A stretch of 64,000 nucleotides of DNA from Paludibacteraceae bacterium (lineage in GTDB: Bacteria; Bacteroidota; Bacteroidia; Bacteroidales; Paludibacteraceae), in contig JAFZPM010000030.1 of the NCBI GenBank assembly GCA_017550335.1, forward strand, positions 1 through 64,000, read 5' to 3'. Under the pieces are notes generated by a model. The model had not been told where the DNA came from, did not search any database, and saw nothing but the letters and a program-made list of their open reading frames with translations. How positions within the stretch are numbered: the stretch's first letter is position 1; the number at the start of each line of letters is the position of its first letter. The translations under genes were made by a program, and so were the position numbers. Positions 46,162 to 54,858 of this stretch are shown here, one piece after another.

Positions 46162-47346
46162 ATGAAGTTCATCCACACATCGGACTGGCATATCGGGCAG
46201 GATTTCTACCGATATGACCGTGAGGAGGAGCACCGCAGCTTCTTCCAACAATTGTGTGCCATCGTGGAGAGGGAGCAACCCGACGCACTGCTGGTCAGCG
46301 GAGACATCTACCACACCGCCGTCCCTTCCGCCGCGGCGCAGAAACTCTACACCGACAGCATGGTGGCCATCCACAAAGCGTGCCCATCCATGTCCATCAT
46401 CGTCACCGCCGGCAACCATGACAGCTACTCCCGACTGGAGTCGGCCGACGAGCTCTGGCAACTGGCGAACGTGAAGGTGATCGGTCATGCAGAGAAAGAT
46501 GAAAACAACGAATCCATCGAAAAAAAACATATCATTCCCATCCAAGGGAAAGGCGGAGCAACCATCGCCTACGTCATCGCCATCCCCCATATCAGGGAGA
46601 GCCAAATGGGACTGTTCAACACGACGCAGGAAATCGTCCGAGAAAAGAACAAACAGGATGTGCCTGTCATCATGATGGGGCACCTCACCCTCTGCGGGGC
46701 GGACACCAGAGGGCACGACGAGCAATCGGTGGGTGGCATGGATTACGTGGAGATCAACACGCTAGGGGATTACTACGATTACTTCGCCTTGGGACATATC
46801 CACCACCCGCAATTCATCAAAGGGGATGAGAAGGCGAGGTACAGCGGTAGCCCGATCCAAGTCAACTTCGACGAGATGTACCCGCACTCGGTCTCCGTGG
46901 TGGAGATCAACCGACACGGCGAGAAGGCTTCCGTCAAGGAGGTCACCATCCAGAACGACCATCGGTTTTTAACGATTCCATCGGAACCTTTGCCCTTCGA
47001 GGAGGCGTTCAAGGCCTTCGCCGAAACCCCTGTCGACCCCTCTTCCTACGTCTGCCTCAACGTGGAGGTGGAGGAGTATGTGCCTTCGGACGCGGAGACG
47101 AGGATAGAGCAACTGCTCCAACTGAAAAAGTGCCGGTTCTGCAAGATAAAGACAACAAGGAAGGCAAGGAAACACCCGTCAGCCGCCCACATCATCGACT
47201 CCTACGAAATCACAAGCATGGAGCCCGCCGAACTCGCCAACACCTACTACCAGGAGGTCTACGGCAGGGAGTTGGACGAAGAGATGACGACGATGATCCG
47301 GGAGATCACGGAGGGACTCCGTAGAAAGGAGCGGGAGGAGGCATGA
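46162..47346 (+). CDS. sbcD: Exonuclease subunit SbcD
   Basis: 394 residues from ATG 46162. A Mre11-like phosphoesterase with HTSDWHIGQ, LLVSGDIYHT, VTAGNHDSYSR, MMGHLTL and ALGHIHH metal-binding motifs in order. With SbcC it cuts hairpins and processes DNA ends. The stop overlaps sbcC by 4 nt. The frame opens earlier inside the kinase gene, but that part is not SbcD-like. Confidence 0.95.
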   Translation: MKFIHTSDWHIGQDFYRYDREEEHRSFFQQLCAIVEREQPDALLVSGDIYHTAVPSAAAQKLYTDSMVAIHKACPSMSIIVTAGNHDSYSRLESADELWQLANVKVIGHAEKDENNESIEKKHIIPIQGKGGATIAYVIAIPHIRESQMGLFNTTQEIVREKNKQDVPVIMMGHLTLCGADTRGHDEQSVGGMDYVEINTLGDYYDYFALGHIHHPQFIKGDEKARYSGSPIQVNFDEMYPHSVSVVEINRHGEKASVKEVTIQNDHRFLTIPSEPLPFEEAFKAFAETPVDPSSYVCLNVEVEEYVPSDAETRIEQLLQLKKCRFCKIKTTRKARKHPSAAHIIDSYEITSMEPAELANTYYQEVYGRELDEEMTTMIREITEGLRRKEREEA

Positions 47347-50300
47347 AGTACCTATCGTTACATATAAAAAACATCGCATCCATCGAGAAAGCGGACATCT
47401 ATTTCGACCGGGAGCCCTTCTCGGGAAACCCTATATTCCTCATCTGCGGAGAGACAGGTTCCGGCAAGAGCACGATACTGGACGCCATCTGTCTGGCCCT
47501 CTACGCCAACACGCCAAGGATCAACAACAGCGCGACCGTCAAAGAGAAGGAGGAGAACGAGGTGATGGGCTTCAAGGACATCAGACAGATGATGCGACGG
47601 GGAGCAAAAGAGGGCTCCGCCGAACTACACTTCATCGGAAACGATGAACAGACCTACACCGCACTTTGGACGGTACGGCAGAAAAGAACCGGCAATGTGG
47701 AGGACAGCCGTAGCCTGGAATGTCCGGTGAAAGGACTATATTTGACAAAAAAGAGGGAGATCGACGCCGAAATCGAACGATGCGTGGGAATGAAGTACGA
47801 ACAGTTCTGCCGCACCTCCCTACTGGCCCAAGGCGAGTTCACCAAGTTCCTCTCCAGCAACGAGAAGGAGAAGTCCGATATATTGGAAAAACTGACAGGC
47901 ACGGAGATCTACTCCCAAGTAGGCATCGCCATCTTCGAGAAAGCGAAGGCGGTCAAGGAGGCTTGCGCCAACGAGGAGAAGAAGATAGAGGGGTTCGAGA
48001 TCCTCACAGAGGAGGAGACCCGCCAAAAGAAAGAGGAACTGAAGATCCTGAACGACCGTCAAGCGATGGTCCAAAAAGGGAAACGCCAAGCGGAAGGGAT
48101 TAGAGAGTGGTTGACGACGGAGAAGAAGCTGCAACAGGATCTCGCCACCGCCACCCAAAACCGCCAACAACTGGAGGAAGAGATAAAAAAGCCCGATTTC
48201 ATCCGACAAAAAAGGAATATCGAAGAGTGGAGCGCCACCATCGAAGTGCGCAACGAAATGCTCAACCTGAAGAACCGTGAGGCGGAGAGAATCACCCTGT
48301 CGGAGAAGGAGGCGAACATCCGAAAAGAGTTCCGAAGGATCAGCGGCGGCATCACCTGGGCGAAGGAGAGACTCAACGAGAAGAGGATCCTCGACCAAAA
48401 ACTGACAAAGGAGTTGGAAGGGCAGAAAGAGGAGGCGGAGATGTATGAGGCCTTCCCTTCCATCCAAGAGAACCTGAACGGATACCTGAGCGAACGGAAA
48501 GAGGCGGAGAAGTCCCGCAGCGAAGCGAAGAGGATCGAGACGGAGGAGTTGCCCAATATCCAGAAAAAAATCGATGAAATCGCAAAAATAAAACAGGAGT
48601 GCGACGAAAAAGAGCAGCAGAAGCAAGCCGAACTGACCGCCAAACAGGATGAGTTGAAAGGCAAAGACCTCAACCTGCTGAACGAGGAGATCACCCGTCT
48701 GCAACAACTCGACAACGAATGGAGACTCCAACAGAAGGAGGAGACGCGGCTCAACGCACAACAGGAGAAGCTGACCGTCCTGACCGGAGAGGAAAAGAGT
48801 CTCACCCAAAGAGTACCCGACGAGAAGAAGAAGTACGAGGATTGGAAGGAGGAAGAGCAGAAACACGCCAAGAGCCTGCAAACCCTACGATTGGCCGTGG
48901 GAGACGCCATCAAGGAGATACGCCACTCGCTGAAGGTCGGGGACGAATGCCCGATATGCGGGAAAAAGATCGATTCCATCGTGAAAGAGAGTGAACTGGA
49001 AGCCGCCATCGCCCCTTACGAAAAGGAGCTGGAGGAGATCCGCAAATCCAAGGAAAATGCGTTGAAATCACTGACCGACTGCGAAAAGCGGATCGAGCTG
49101 ATCCTCCAGGAGAAGAAGAACCTCACAGAGGAGATCCGCAAAATCGAGGAGGAGACAAAGCAAAGAGGGGCAACGATACAGCAATTGTGCCAGAGCCTGT
49201 CTATTCCCCAAGATAAACTAAAAATCGGCGAATCCATCGCAGAAAAGAAGAGGATAAAAGAGCAAGAGCGGGAGGCCATCCTCAACACGCAAAAGGTCAT
49301 CGGCGAGCTGCAGAAGGAGAAGGACACCATCGTCCAATCCCGCAACAAAGCCCAAGAGGCGCTCAACGAGGCGGAGAAGCGGGCAAGCGTCGCCAAAGAG
49401 CGGATCACAGAGAGCCTAAGCATCGCTAAAACCCACGATGAAAACGCTAAAAAAAGATACGAAACCGCCGCGAAGAAGATCAAGCGGGAGGATTGGGGAA
49501 CGGACATCCCAGCCTTCCTCGTCTCCTTGGAGCAGGAGGTGAAAGCATACAAGGAACGTTGCCAGACAAAGGAGCGGCTCATCCTTGAGATCAGCCAATG
49601 GGAGAATGCCCTCGACACCATCGAAGAAGACCAGAAATGGATCCTGCAGACATTCCCCGATTGGGAGAGCGATGGCGTCTCCACCCGAATCGATCAACTC
49701 ACCCAGCTCACCTCCCAGTTGGCGAAAGAGTGTTCATCGCTCCAAAGCGACCTGAGGAAAAACCAGGAGGAGAGAAACCAGTTGACACAAAAAATAGACG
49801 ATTTCATCCGAGAAAACAGCACCTTCACGCAGGAGCGCCTCACCGAATTGCAGCAGATCACCAAGGAGAGATTTGAGGAGGAGAAGCGGGCAATCGAGGA
49901 GAAGGGAAGGCAAATCGACATGGCGGAGGGTGAGATCAAGAGCCTCAACAAAAGAATCGAGGAGACGAAGGCGGAAAAACCCGAAGGGATAACGTCCGAG
50001 ACCACCCTTGCATCCGTTACGGAGAAAATCGGGCAGGCTGATGCGGAGATGAAGGAAATCATCGAATCCATCGCAAAAATAGAGCTCGACTTCAAGCGGA
50101 GCGAGGAGAACATACGGAAGGTGGCGGAGGTCAGGAAGAACGTCGAAAAACTCCGGGAGGAGTGGAGCAAATGGGACATCCTCAACCAGCACTTCGGAAG
50201 CAGTGACGGAAAGGCCTTCCGCCTCATCGCGCAAAGCTACGTGCTCCGCCAACTGCTGAACAACGCCAACGCCTTCCTGATGAAACTGAACGACCGCTAC

Positions 50301-50672
50301 GAACTGAGCTGCAACAGCCGAAGCCTCGGCATTTGGGTGCGCGACCTCTACATGGGCGGCAACGTGCGCCCCTGCAACACGCTGTCGGGAGGCGAGAGCT
50401 TCATCATCTCCCTCGCCCTGGCCTTAGGCCTCTCCACGCTCAACAAAAGCAGGCTGACCACCGACATCATCTTCATCGACGAGGGATTCGGCACCCTCAG
50501 CGCAGACTACCTGGACGCCGTGATGAACATGCTGGAGAAGCTCCATAACCTCGGTGGCAAGAAGGTCGGCATCATCTCGCACGTGGAGATCCTGAAGGAG
50601 CGCATACCGACCCAGATACGGGTCAGCAAGAGAGGGATCAATGGGTGCAGCGAGGTTCAGGTGAAAGGATAA
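47343..50672 (+). CDS. sbcC: Exonuclease subunit SbcC
   Basis: 1109 residues, Rad50-like SMC ATPase. Walker A ICGETGSGKSTILDA (about 36-50); Q-loop region FCRTSLLAQGEFTKFL; long coiled coils; zinc hook ECPICGKK with Cys536 and Cys539; ABC signature LSGGESFIISLALALGLS; Walker B IIFIDEGFGTLS. It works with SbcD. A ~100-bp divergent copy of its codons ~698-732 is present at 62852-62953, fused to an ATPase tail. Confidence 0.95.
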   Translation: MKYLSLHIKNIASIEKADIYFDREPFSGNPIFLICGETGSGKSTILDAICLALYANTPRINNSATVKEKEENEVMGFKDIRQMMRRGAKEGSAELHFIGNDEQTYTALWTVRQKRTGNVEDSRSLECPVKGLYLTKKREIDAEIERCVGMKYEQFCRTSLLAQGEFTKFLSSNEKEKSDILEKLTGTEIYSQVGIAIFEKAKAVKEACANEEKKIEGFEILTEEETRQKKEELKILNDRQAMVQKGKRQAEGIREWLTTEKKLQQDLATATQNRQQLEEEIKKPDFIRQKRNIEEWSATIEVRNEMLNLKNREAERITLSEKEANIRKEFRRISGGITWAKERLNEKRILDQKLTKELEGQKEEAEMYEAFPSIQENLNGYLSERKEAEKSRSEAKRIETEELPNIQKKIDEIAKIKQECDEKEQQKQAELTAKQDELKGKDLNLLNEEITRLQQLDNEWRLQQKEETRLNAQQEKLTVLTGEEKSLTQRVPDEKKKYEDWKEEEQKHAKSLQTLRLAVGDAIKEIRHSLKVGDECPICGKKIDSIVKESELEAAIAPYEKELEEIRKSKENALKSLTDCEKRIELILQEKKNLTEEIRKIEEETKQRGATIQQLCQSLSIPQDKLKIGESIAEKKRIKEQEREAILNTQKVIGELQKEKDTIVQSRNKAQEALNEAEKRASVAKERITESLSIAKTHDENAKKRYETAAKKIKREDWGTDIPAFLVSLEQEVKAYKERCQTKERLILEISQWENALDTIEEDQKWILQTFPDWESDGVSTRIDQLTQLTSQLAKECSSLQSDLRKNQEERNQLTQKIDDFIRENSTFTQERLTELQQITKERFEEEKRAIEEKGRQIDMAEGEIKSLNKRIEETKAEKPEGITSETTLASVTEKIGQADAEMKEIIESIAKIELDFKRSEENIRKVAEVRKNVEKLREEWSKWDILNQHFGSSDGKAFRLIAQSYVLRQLLNNANAFLMKLNDRYELSCNSRSLGIWVRDLYMGGNVRPCNTLSGGESFIISLALALGLSTLNKSRLTTDIIFIDEGFGTLSADYLDAVMNMLEKLHNLGGKKVGIISHVEILKERIPTQIRVSKRGINGCSEVQVKG

Positions 50673-50755
50673 CACATCAAATCCATCCAACCAATCTTTT
50701 CGTCCCTTTTCCCGGCCATATCAGGCAAGGGGAACAGTAATTTTCATCGACCCAT

Positions 50756-50880
50756 TGAAGGAATTTACGTTAATTCGTTCAATGCAACTGAAGGAATTTA
50801 CGTTAATTCGTTCAGTGAGACTGAAGGAATTTACATTAATTCGTTCAATGCAACTGAATGAATTTACATTTTATTTGGAT
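50756..50880 (+). repeat. 33-bp tandem palindromic repeats (operator-like)
   Basis: Three full 33-bp copies start at 50756, 50789 and 50822, with a degenerate fourth from 50855. Each holds an imperfect palindrome TGAAGGAATT-N6-AATTCGTTCA (arms match at 9 of 10). The last copy runs into the TTTG -33 element of the next gene. The 33-bp period is about three DNA turns, so sites lie on one face. Not a CRISPR: copies are contiguous, with no spacers. The gap 50673-50755 has nothing else. Confidence 0.85.
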
Positions 50881-50905
50881 AACACGCTAATTATCTTTAT
50901 ATTTG
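50874..50905 (+). promoter_or_regulatory. Promoter of the first DUF4143 ATPase
   Basis: TTTG (874-877), 20 nt, TATATTTG (898-905). The -33 box lies in the degenerate fourth copy of the 33-bp palindromic repeat, so a protein on the array should block transcription. Confidence 0.75.
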
Positions 50906-50932
50906 CAGGTAAATCGTAACAACGGGGAAAGT

Positions 50933-52072
50933 ATGGCAATAGAAAGAACACTAAAACATCAAATAGCAGCAAGGATCAAGCCACAAAAAGTGATGCTAAT
51001 ATTTGGGGCTCGGCGTGTTGGGAAGACGCTGCTGCTACGCGAGATCCTTGACGAGTTCAAGGGGAAGAAACTTCTATTGAATGGAGAAAGCGCCGACACG
51101 GCACGTATGATCGCGGACAAATCCATAAGCAACTACAAACGTTTGTTTGCGGGAATAGACTTGTTGGCAATCGACGAGGCGCAACATATCCCCGACATTG
51201 GGATGAAACTAAAATTAATGGTTGATGAAATACCAGGCTTGGCGATAATCGCGACGGGGTCCTCCTCATTTGACCTTCAGAATCAAGCGGGAGAACCATT
51301 AGTTGGACGATGCACACGTTTTTTCCTGACCCCGTTTTCTTTCAAAGAGTTGAGCGACCATCATTCCGTATTTGAGACCGTATCGAACATAGACAGACAC
51401 TTAATATACGGATGTTATCCGGAACTAATCAGCATAGAGTCGTCAAAAGAGCAAGCTCGTTATCTTACGGAGATTGTGGACTCCTATCTATTACGGGACA
51501 TTCTCGCCGTCGATGGAATAAAGAACGCACAGAAGATGCACGATCTATTGCGATTGATAGCATATCAAGTCGGCAGTGAAGTATCCATTGACGAACTGGG
51601 CAAACAGTTGGGCATTAGCCGCAACACAACTGAGCGTTATCTCGATCTGTTGCAGAAAGTGTTCGTGTTGTACCGATTGGGAGGATATTCCAATAATCTC
51701 CGCAAAGAGGTCACCAAATCATCCAAATGGTATTTTCAAGACAACGGCATCCGCAACGCTGTGTTGAATGATTTCCGCCCGCTCGCCGACAGATCGAGCG
51801 AAGAGAGAGGCGCATTGTGGGAAAATTTCATCATCAGTGAGCGGATGAAGATGAAACACAACAACTTAGCGAGCACCAACATGTTTTTCTGGCGAACATA
51901 CGACCAGCAGGAGATTGACCTGATAGAAGAGAATAACAACAACCTTACCGCATTCGAAATGAAAGCCGGGAAGAAGAACCCTAAGGCTCCCAAAGCGTTT
52001 GCAGACGCATATCCTAACGCGAAATTCAACGTGGTGAACAAGGAGAATTTTTGGGAGTATTTGGGGGTATGA
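50933..52072 (+). CDS. AAA ATPase with DUF4143 domain (copy 1)
   Basis: 379 residues from ATG 50933 (MAIERTLK). P-loop IFGARRVGKT at about 23-32; Walker B LLAIDEAQHI; sensor-like IIATGSSSFDL; C-terminal DUF4143 with nuclease-like ending (WRTYDQQEIDLIEENNN...FEMKAG: D-x-IEE...E-x-K). A winged-helix-like middle (LGISRNTTERYLDLLQ) is present. The family is common and variable in Bacteroidales; function is unknown, and links to defence or toxin-antitoxin activity are inferred. It is transcribed alone behind an iterated operator. Confidence 0.88.
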   Translation: MAIERTLKHQIAARIKPQKVMLIFGARRVGKTLLLREILDEFKGKKLLLNGESADTARMIADKSISNYKRLFAGIDLLAIDEAQHIPDIGMKLKLMVDEIPGLAIIATGSSSFDLQNQAGEPLVGRCTRFFLTPFSFKELSDHHSVFETVSNIDRHLIYGCYPELISIESSKEQARYLTEIVDSYLLRDILAVDGIKNAQKMHDLLRLIAYQVGSEVSIDELGKQLGISRNTTERYLDLLQKVFVLYRLGGYSNNLRKEVTKSSKWYFQDNGIRNAVLNDFRPLADRSSEERGALWENFIISERMKMKHNNLASTNMFFWRTYDQQEIDLIEENNNNLTAFEMKAGKKNPKAPKAFADAYPNAKFNVVNKENFWEYLGV

Positions 52073-52116
52073 ATGCGAATGATTGAACGGCGCATGGCGG
52101 GTGTCATACGATTCAT
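52073..52116 (-). pseudogene. Fragment of an antitoxin-like gene
   Basis: On the minus strand the frame reads MTPAMRRSIIRIHT, matching ITPAMRRSINKAR of the antitoxin-like gene at 54151-54363. The shared DNA, GAACGGCGCATGGCGGG with flanks, occurs at 52085-52101 and 54242-54258. The fragment abuts the ATPase stop and runs into the 638-aa gene's end, so it marks an old recombination point. Confidence 0.55.
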
Positions 52117-54033
52117 TTAATCATCAGCCTTCCCCGCATATATGTTCATGAGTTCAGCAACAATTGCCTTAGTGCGACACTCTTGGGTGTTCCCCTTTGC
52201 AAGTTCGATAAAATTAATGAAATCGGACTCTTTCGTGACCACACAACATCCAATAAGCATTCCATCCTCGGAAATGGCATGGAACTGACGGAACGGGCCA
52301 CAGTATTCCGACCATGTACCGTCATTGTAATTATTCACTCGGTCTGTTATTTTGCCGTCTTCAACCACACAATAAAGCTTGTATATGTTTATTGGGGTGT
52401 TCTCCTTGATATTCGTGATTTCACAAGGCTTGAGAGCCGCCTCGTTTTTCATCTTTGAGGATCTCAACTTGCCATCCGCAAAGCTATACGCAAAGTAGAT
52501 GTTTTTTTTATTGCAATCGAACTGACCGTTCCATCCTCTGCTAAGTCTGAGAGAGATACCATCGGGGAAAAATGTTCCGCATTTCCCCAAAGTGATATGG
52601 TTTATTATCTGTCCTTCCTCCGGGATGTCCAGCACATCGGCAAATTCCTTATGCGTCTCGTCGTCAAGATCTTGCTCGGGCACAAATCTCTGCGCATTGT
52701 TGAAGTCGATCATCAGCTCCTCATCCTTCAACTCGCCCTTAAATAATACATCCATATCATAGGGCTTGTCTGAGATCGCGTCCCATTTAAGCAACGGTTC
52801 TTCCGAACATTGACCGGACGGCAGGTCCCGCAAATGGTCAATGAAGGCGTAGCCGGCAAACTCAACATCCATGTCCATCGGATATTTCTCCGAGGGGCAT
52901 ATCTCTTTCCATTTACCTTCAAAACTTATCCATGCCACTCTACTCTGTTCCACATCGATGAACATCTTACACGTACATTCTTCTCCCGAGTACGCTCCCT
53001 GTATGTATGAATTCTTCTTCCACCCCAAAGTCGCTCCGCACATCAGTTTGAACGATGCTGGATCCTTACCGGTATCCATAGGTTTGTCAAGGAAGAAATG
53101 AAGTATTCTTTCGTGAGAAAAATAGCAACGTGAATAGGCATCAAAGTTGACGGCAACCGTATTATGGTCTGTCAGGTACAGAAAAAACCTTGTGAATTCG
53201 CAGAATGCTTTCTCCGACTGGTTTTTAGCGATTCCATAACCTGACGGGCAAATGAATTCTGAGTCTCTGTCGCTCCATACGCAGAAGCGTTTGTCGAAAG
53301 CAGTCAGATATTCCAGATTCAGATGGCTCCGCATCAGGAGGGCAGGCAGCGTAAGCTCACAATCGAAGGCGGCCAAATCCTCTTTGTCGCTAAGTTCCTC
53401 CAATATTTCCAAAAATCTGTACGGTATGCCAAAAACATTGTTTTTTATACGCCAGTCGCAGAACACATCCACTTTGCGTTTTAGTCCCGTTTTCGAATGG
53501 ACGATAACCGGGAAAGTCGGGGTGTCGTTGTCCTTCTCAATGCTATTGGGGACATCCGTCGGGAGCGAACCGACCATGTATAGTTGGCAATAATTTGTGC
53601 GTCTTGCAAATGGCTGTATACGCGAAAGCCGTGCCGCAATCCCATCGAACATCTCCTTGTTGTAATAGCAATCGCCCGATATAACAATCACATTACAGCC
53701 TTTGATCTTCCACATCGCCGAGAGGAACTGGTCTGCCGTGCCCTTTTGGTCAGGGGATACACTTACGACACTCACGGGGATTTTGTGCTTTTTATTGACA
53801 CGAGCCAAATTTACCTTCTTTTCATCGCGATGAACGACGACAACCGCCTCTCTGCAACCAGCTTCCGCGGCGAACATAATCGAATAATCCATCAGCAACG
53901 ACTTCTCGGAACCGATCGGATACCAAGCTCTTTCCCGGCAGTGGGAGGTCAATATCAACAGAACGGTGTCTATATATGCGGAGGGCGTTTCTTCGGATTC
54001 CTTTCTATTGGGACATGCTATCGGTTTAAACAT
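52117..54033 (-). CDS. Unknown protein, 638 aa, N-terminal nucleotidyltransferase-like
   Basis: The first ~200 residues resemble a sugar-nucleotidyltransferase (GCD1-like) fold: TVLLILTSHCRERAWYPIGSEKSLLMDYSI (strand, phosphate-loop, helix), AGCREAVVVVH, DQKGTADQFLSAMW and VIVISGDCYY. The usual GxGTRxxP loop is replaced by SHCRERAWYP, so catalysis is uncertain. Residues 200-638 match nothing I know. The start MFKPIACPNRK uses an ATG that lies out of frame inside a decayed ATPase start, so the first ~10 residues are probably recent. A later start would remove the first beta strand. Single gene with palindromic operator upstream. Confidence 0.6.
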   Translation of the reverse strand: MFKPIACPNRKESEETPSAYIDTVLLILTSHCRERAWYPIGSEKSLLMDYSIMFAAEAGCREAVVVVHRDEKKVNLARVNKKHKIPVSVVSVSPDQKGTADQFLSAMWKIKGCNVIVISGDCYYNKEMFDGIAARLSRIQPFARRTNYCQLYMVGSLPTDVPNSIEKDNDTPTFPVIVHSKTGLKRKVDVFCDWRIKNNVFGIPYRFLEILEELSDKEDLAAFDCELTLPALLMRSHLNLEYLTAFDKRFCVWSDRDSEFICPSGYGIAKNQSEKAFCEFTRFFLYLTDHNTVAVNFDAYSRCYFSHERILHFFLDKPMDTGKDPASFKLMCGATLGWKKNSYIQGAYSGEECTCKMFIDVEQSRVAWISFEGKWKEICPSEKYPMDMDVEFAGYAFIDHLRDLPSGQCSEEPLLKWDAISDKPYDMDVLFKGELKDEELMIDFNNAQRFVPEQDLDDETHKEFADVLDIPEEGQIINHITLGKCGTFFPDGISLRLSRGWNGQFDCNKKNIYFAYSFADGKLRSSKMKNEAALKPCEITNIKENTPINIYKLYCVVEDGKITDRVNNYNDGTWSEYCGPFRQFHAISEDGMLIGCCVVTKESDFINFIELAKGNTQECRTKAIVAELMNIYAGKADD

Positions 54034-54061
54034 CTTTTATTCACAGAATTCTTTCTATCAT
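54016..54061 (-). pseudogene. Remnant of a DUF4143 ATPase 5' end
   Basis: From ATG 54061 the minus strand reads MIERIL, stop, IKDV, stop, TDSMSQ, stop. The intact ATPase at 62719 starts MIERILKIEDVQTDS. DNA identity is about 85% over the 47 nt, and it continues upstream through the promoter and operator. The ATG of the 638-aa gene lies within this remnant in another frame. Confidence 0.75.
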
Positions 54062-54086
54062 TGTACATGGAGTTATTTCAATATTG

Positions 54087-54135
54087 CAAACATAGTGATT
54101 TTACAAGATAATCTAAAGTATAACTTTAGTTTATC
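54087..54135 (-). promoter_or_regulatory. Promoter and palindromic operator of the 638-aa gene
   Basis: -7 box TATGTTTG (54094-54087). The 29-bp palindrome 54107-54135 has arms GATAA-N3-AAAGT / ACTTT-N3-TTATC and covers the -33 region. The same architecture occurs twice upstream of the ATPase at 62719. Confidence 0.75.
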
Positions 54136-54150
54136 ATACAACTGTGTACA

Positions 54151-54363
54151 TCATAGACTATCGAAATAGCGTTGCATCTCTTCGGGAGAGCTACATGAAA
54201 TGGTCTCACCATTAGCATACTCGCGACGAGCCTTATTGATCGAACGGCGCATGGCGGGCGTAATGGTCTTATCATCATTGAGGGTGGCCACCCGTACCGA
54301 GGTCACACCACGTATCAGCTTCAAAGCCTTTTTGATGTCGGCTATGAGTGCATCGTCTTCCAA
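54151..54363 (-). CDS. Antitoxin-like small protein (possibly 5'-truncated)
   Basis: 70 residues: ALIADIKKALKLIRGVTSVRVATLN, then TPAMRRSINKARREYANGETISC and SSPEEMQRYFDSL. The layout (helix, beta strand, helix, acidic-aromatic tail) resembles short RelB/ParD-like antitoxins common in Bacteroidales. The only start is TTG at 54363; an in-frame stop lies just upstream, so it may be a truncated gene. No toxin gene follows; the next element is the 638-aa gene's operator. Confidence 0.5.
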   Translation of the reverse strand: MEDDALIADIKKALKLIRGVTSVRVATLNDDKTITPAMRRSINKARREYANGETISCSSPEEMQRYFDSL

Positions 54364-54420
54364 AGTGAACTATGACCAATTTTCCATCCACCACCACTAA
54401 AAATTATGCAATTCTTTTAT

Positions 54421-54858
54421 TAAATTTGCAAGGCATCATGCGCCCTTCAAAAAGGGGAACATGGTTGTGACATAGTAAAATTCAATTAATAGCGTCGCTA
54501 TTTATTCTGGAAACGCTTCAAAGCTTGGCCGCATAGAAGATTGAGAACAGAATGATAAACAGCAACGCCCGCGGTTTGCGTGGGTGATGCATTATCTGTT
54601 CTCATGGGTCTGGCCAAGCACCCGAAGCGTAGGTAAGCATTTGCCCACGCATCGTGTGTTTAATCAGACCCTTTTCGTTTGCACGACTTAATAGACGTAC
54701 GCTCTAACCCCCATCAGGGGAAAGAGCACAATAAGCAATTGAATCTGGTATTATCTTCTCCGTAAAATCTTTACGGCAGTGTGGGGATGGTGTGTCTTCA
54801 CGTCAATGCCAGTGGTATGGATGGAATGCTCTTCTTCCTGATGCAAAAGAGCATTTTT
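54421..54858 (+). promoter_or_regulatory. -7 box and structured leader of the ISP restriction enzyme
   Basis: TAAATTTG (421-428) without a clear -33. The ~425-nt leader has no gene and many helices: AATAGCG/CGCTATT (488-502); a large hairpin 514-629 (CGCTTC, GCTTGGCC, GAGAACAGA arms); GCTCT..CCCC/GGGG..AGAGC (701-727); CCGTAAA/TTTACGG (760-776). Loop TGCGTGGG (577-584) can pair with CCCACGCA (644-651) as a pseudoknot, and GGGTCTG (606-612) with CAGACCC (665-671). A terminator-shaped hairpin ATGCTCTT/AAGAGCAT (826-854) with TTTT ends directly at the ATG. Confidence 0.5.

Noticed and set aside
50756-50880. Possible CRISPR-like repeat array
   Set aside because: Copies are contiguous 33-bp units with no variable spacers and no cas genes; an operator array fits better.
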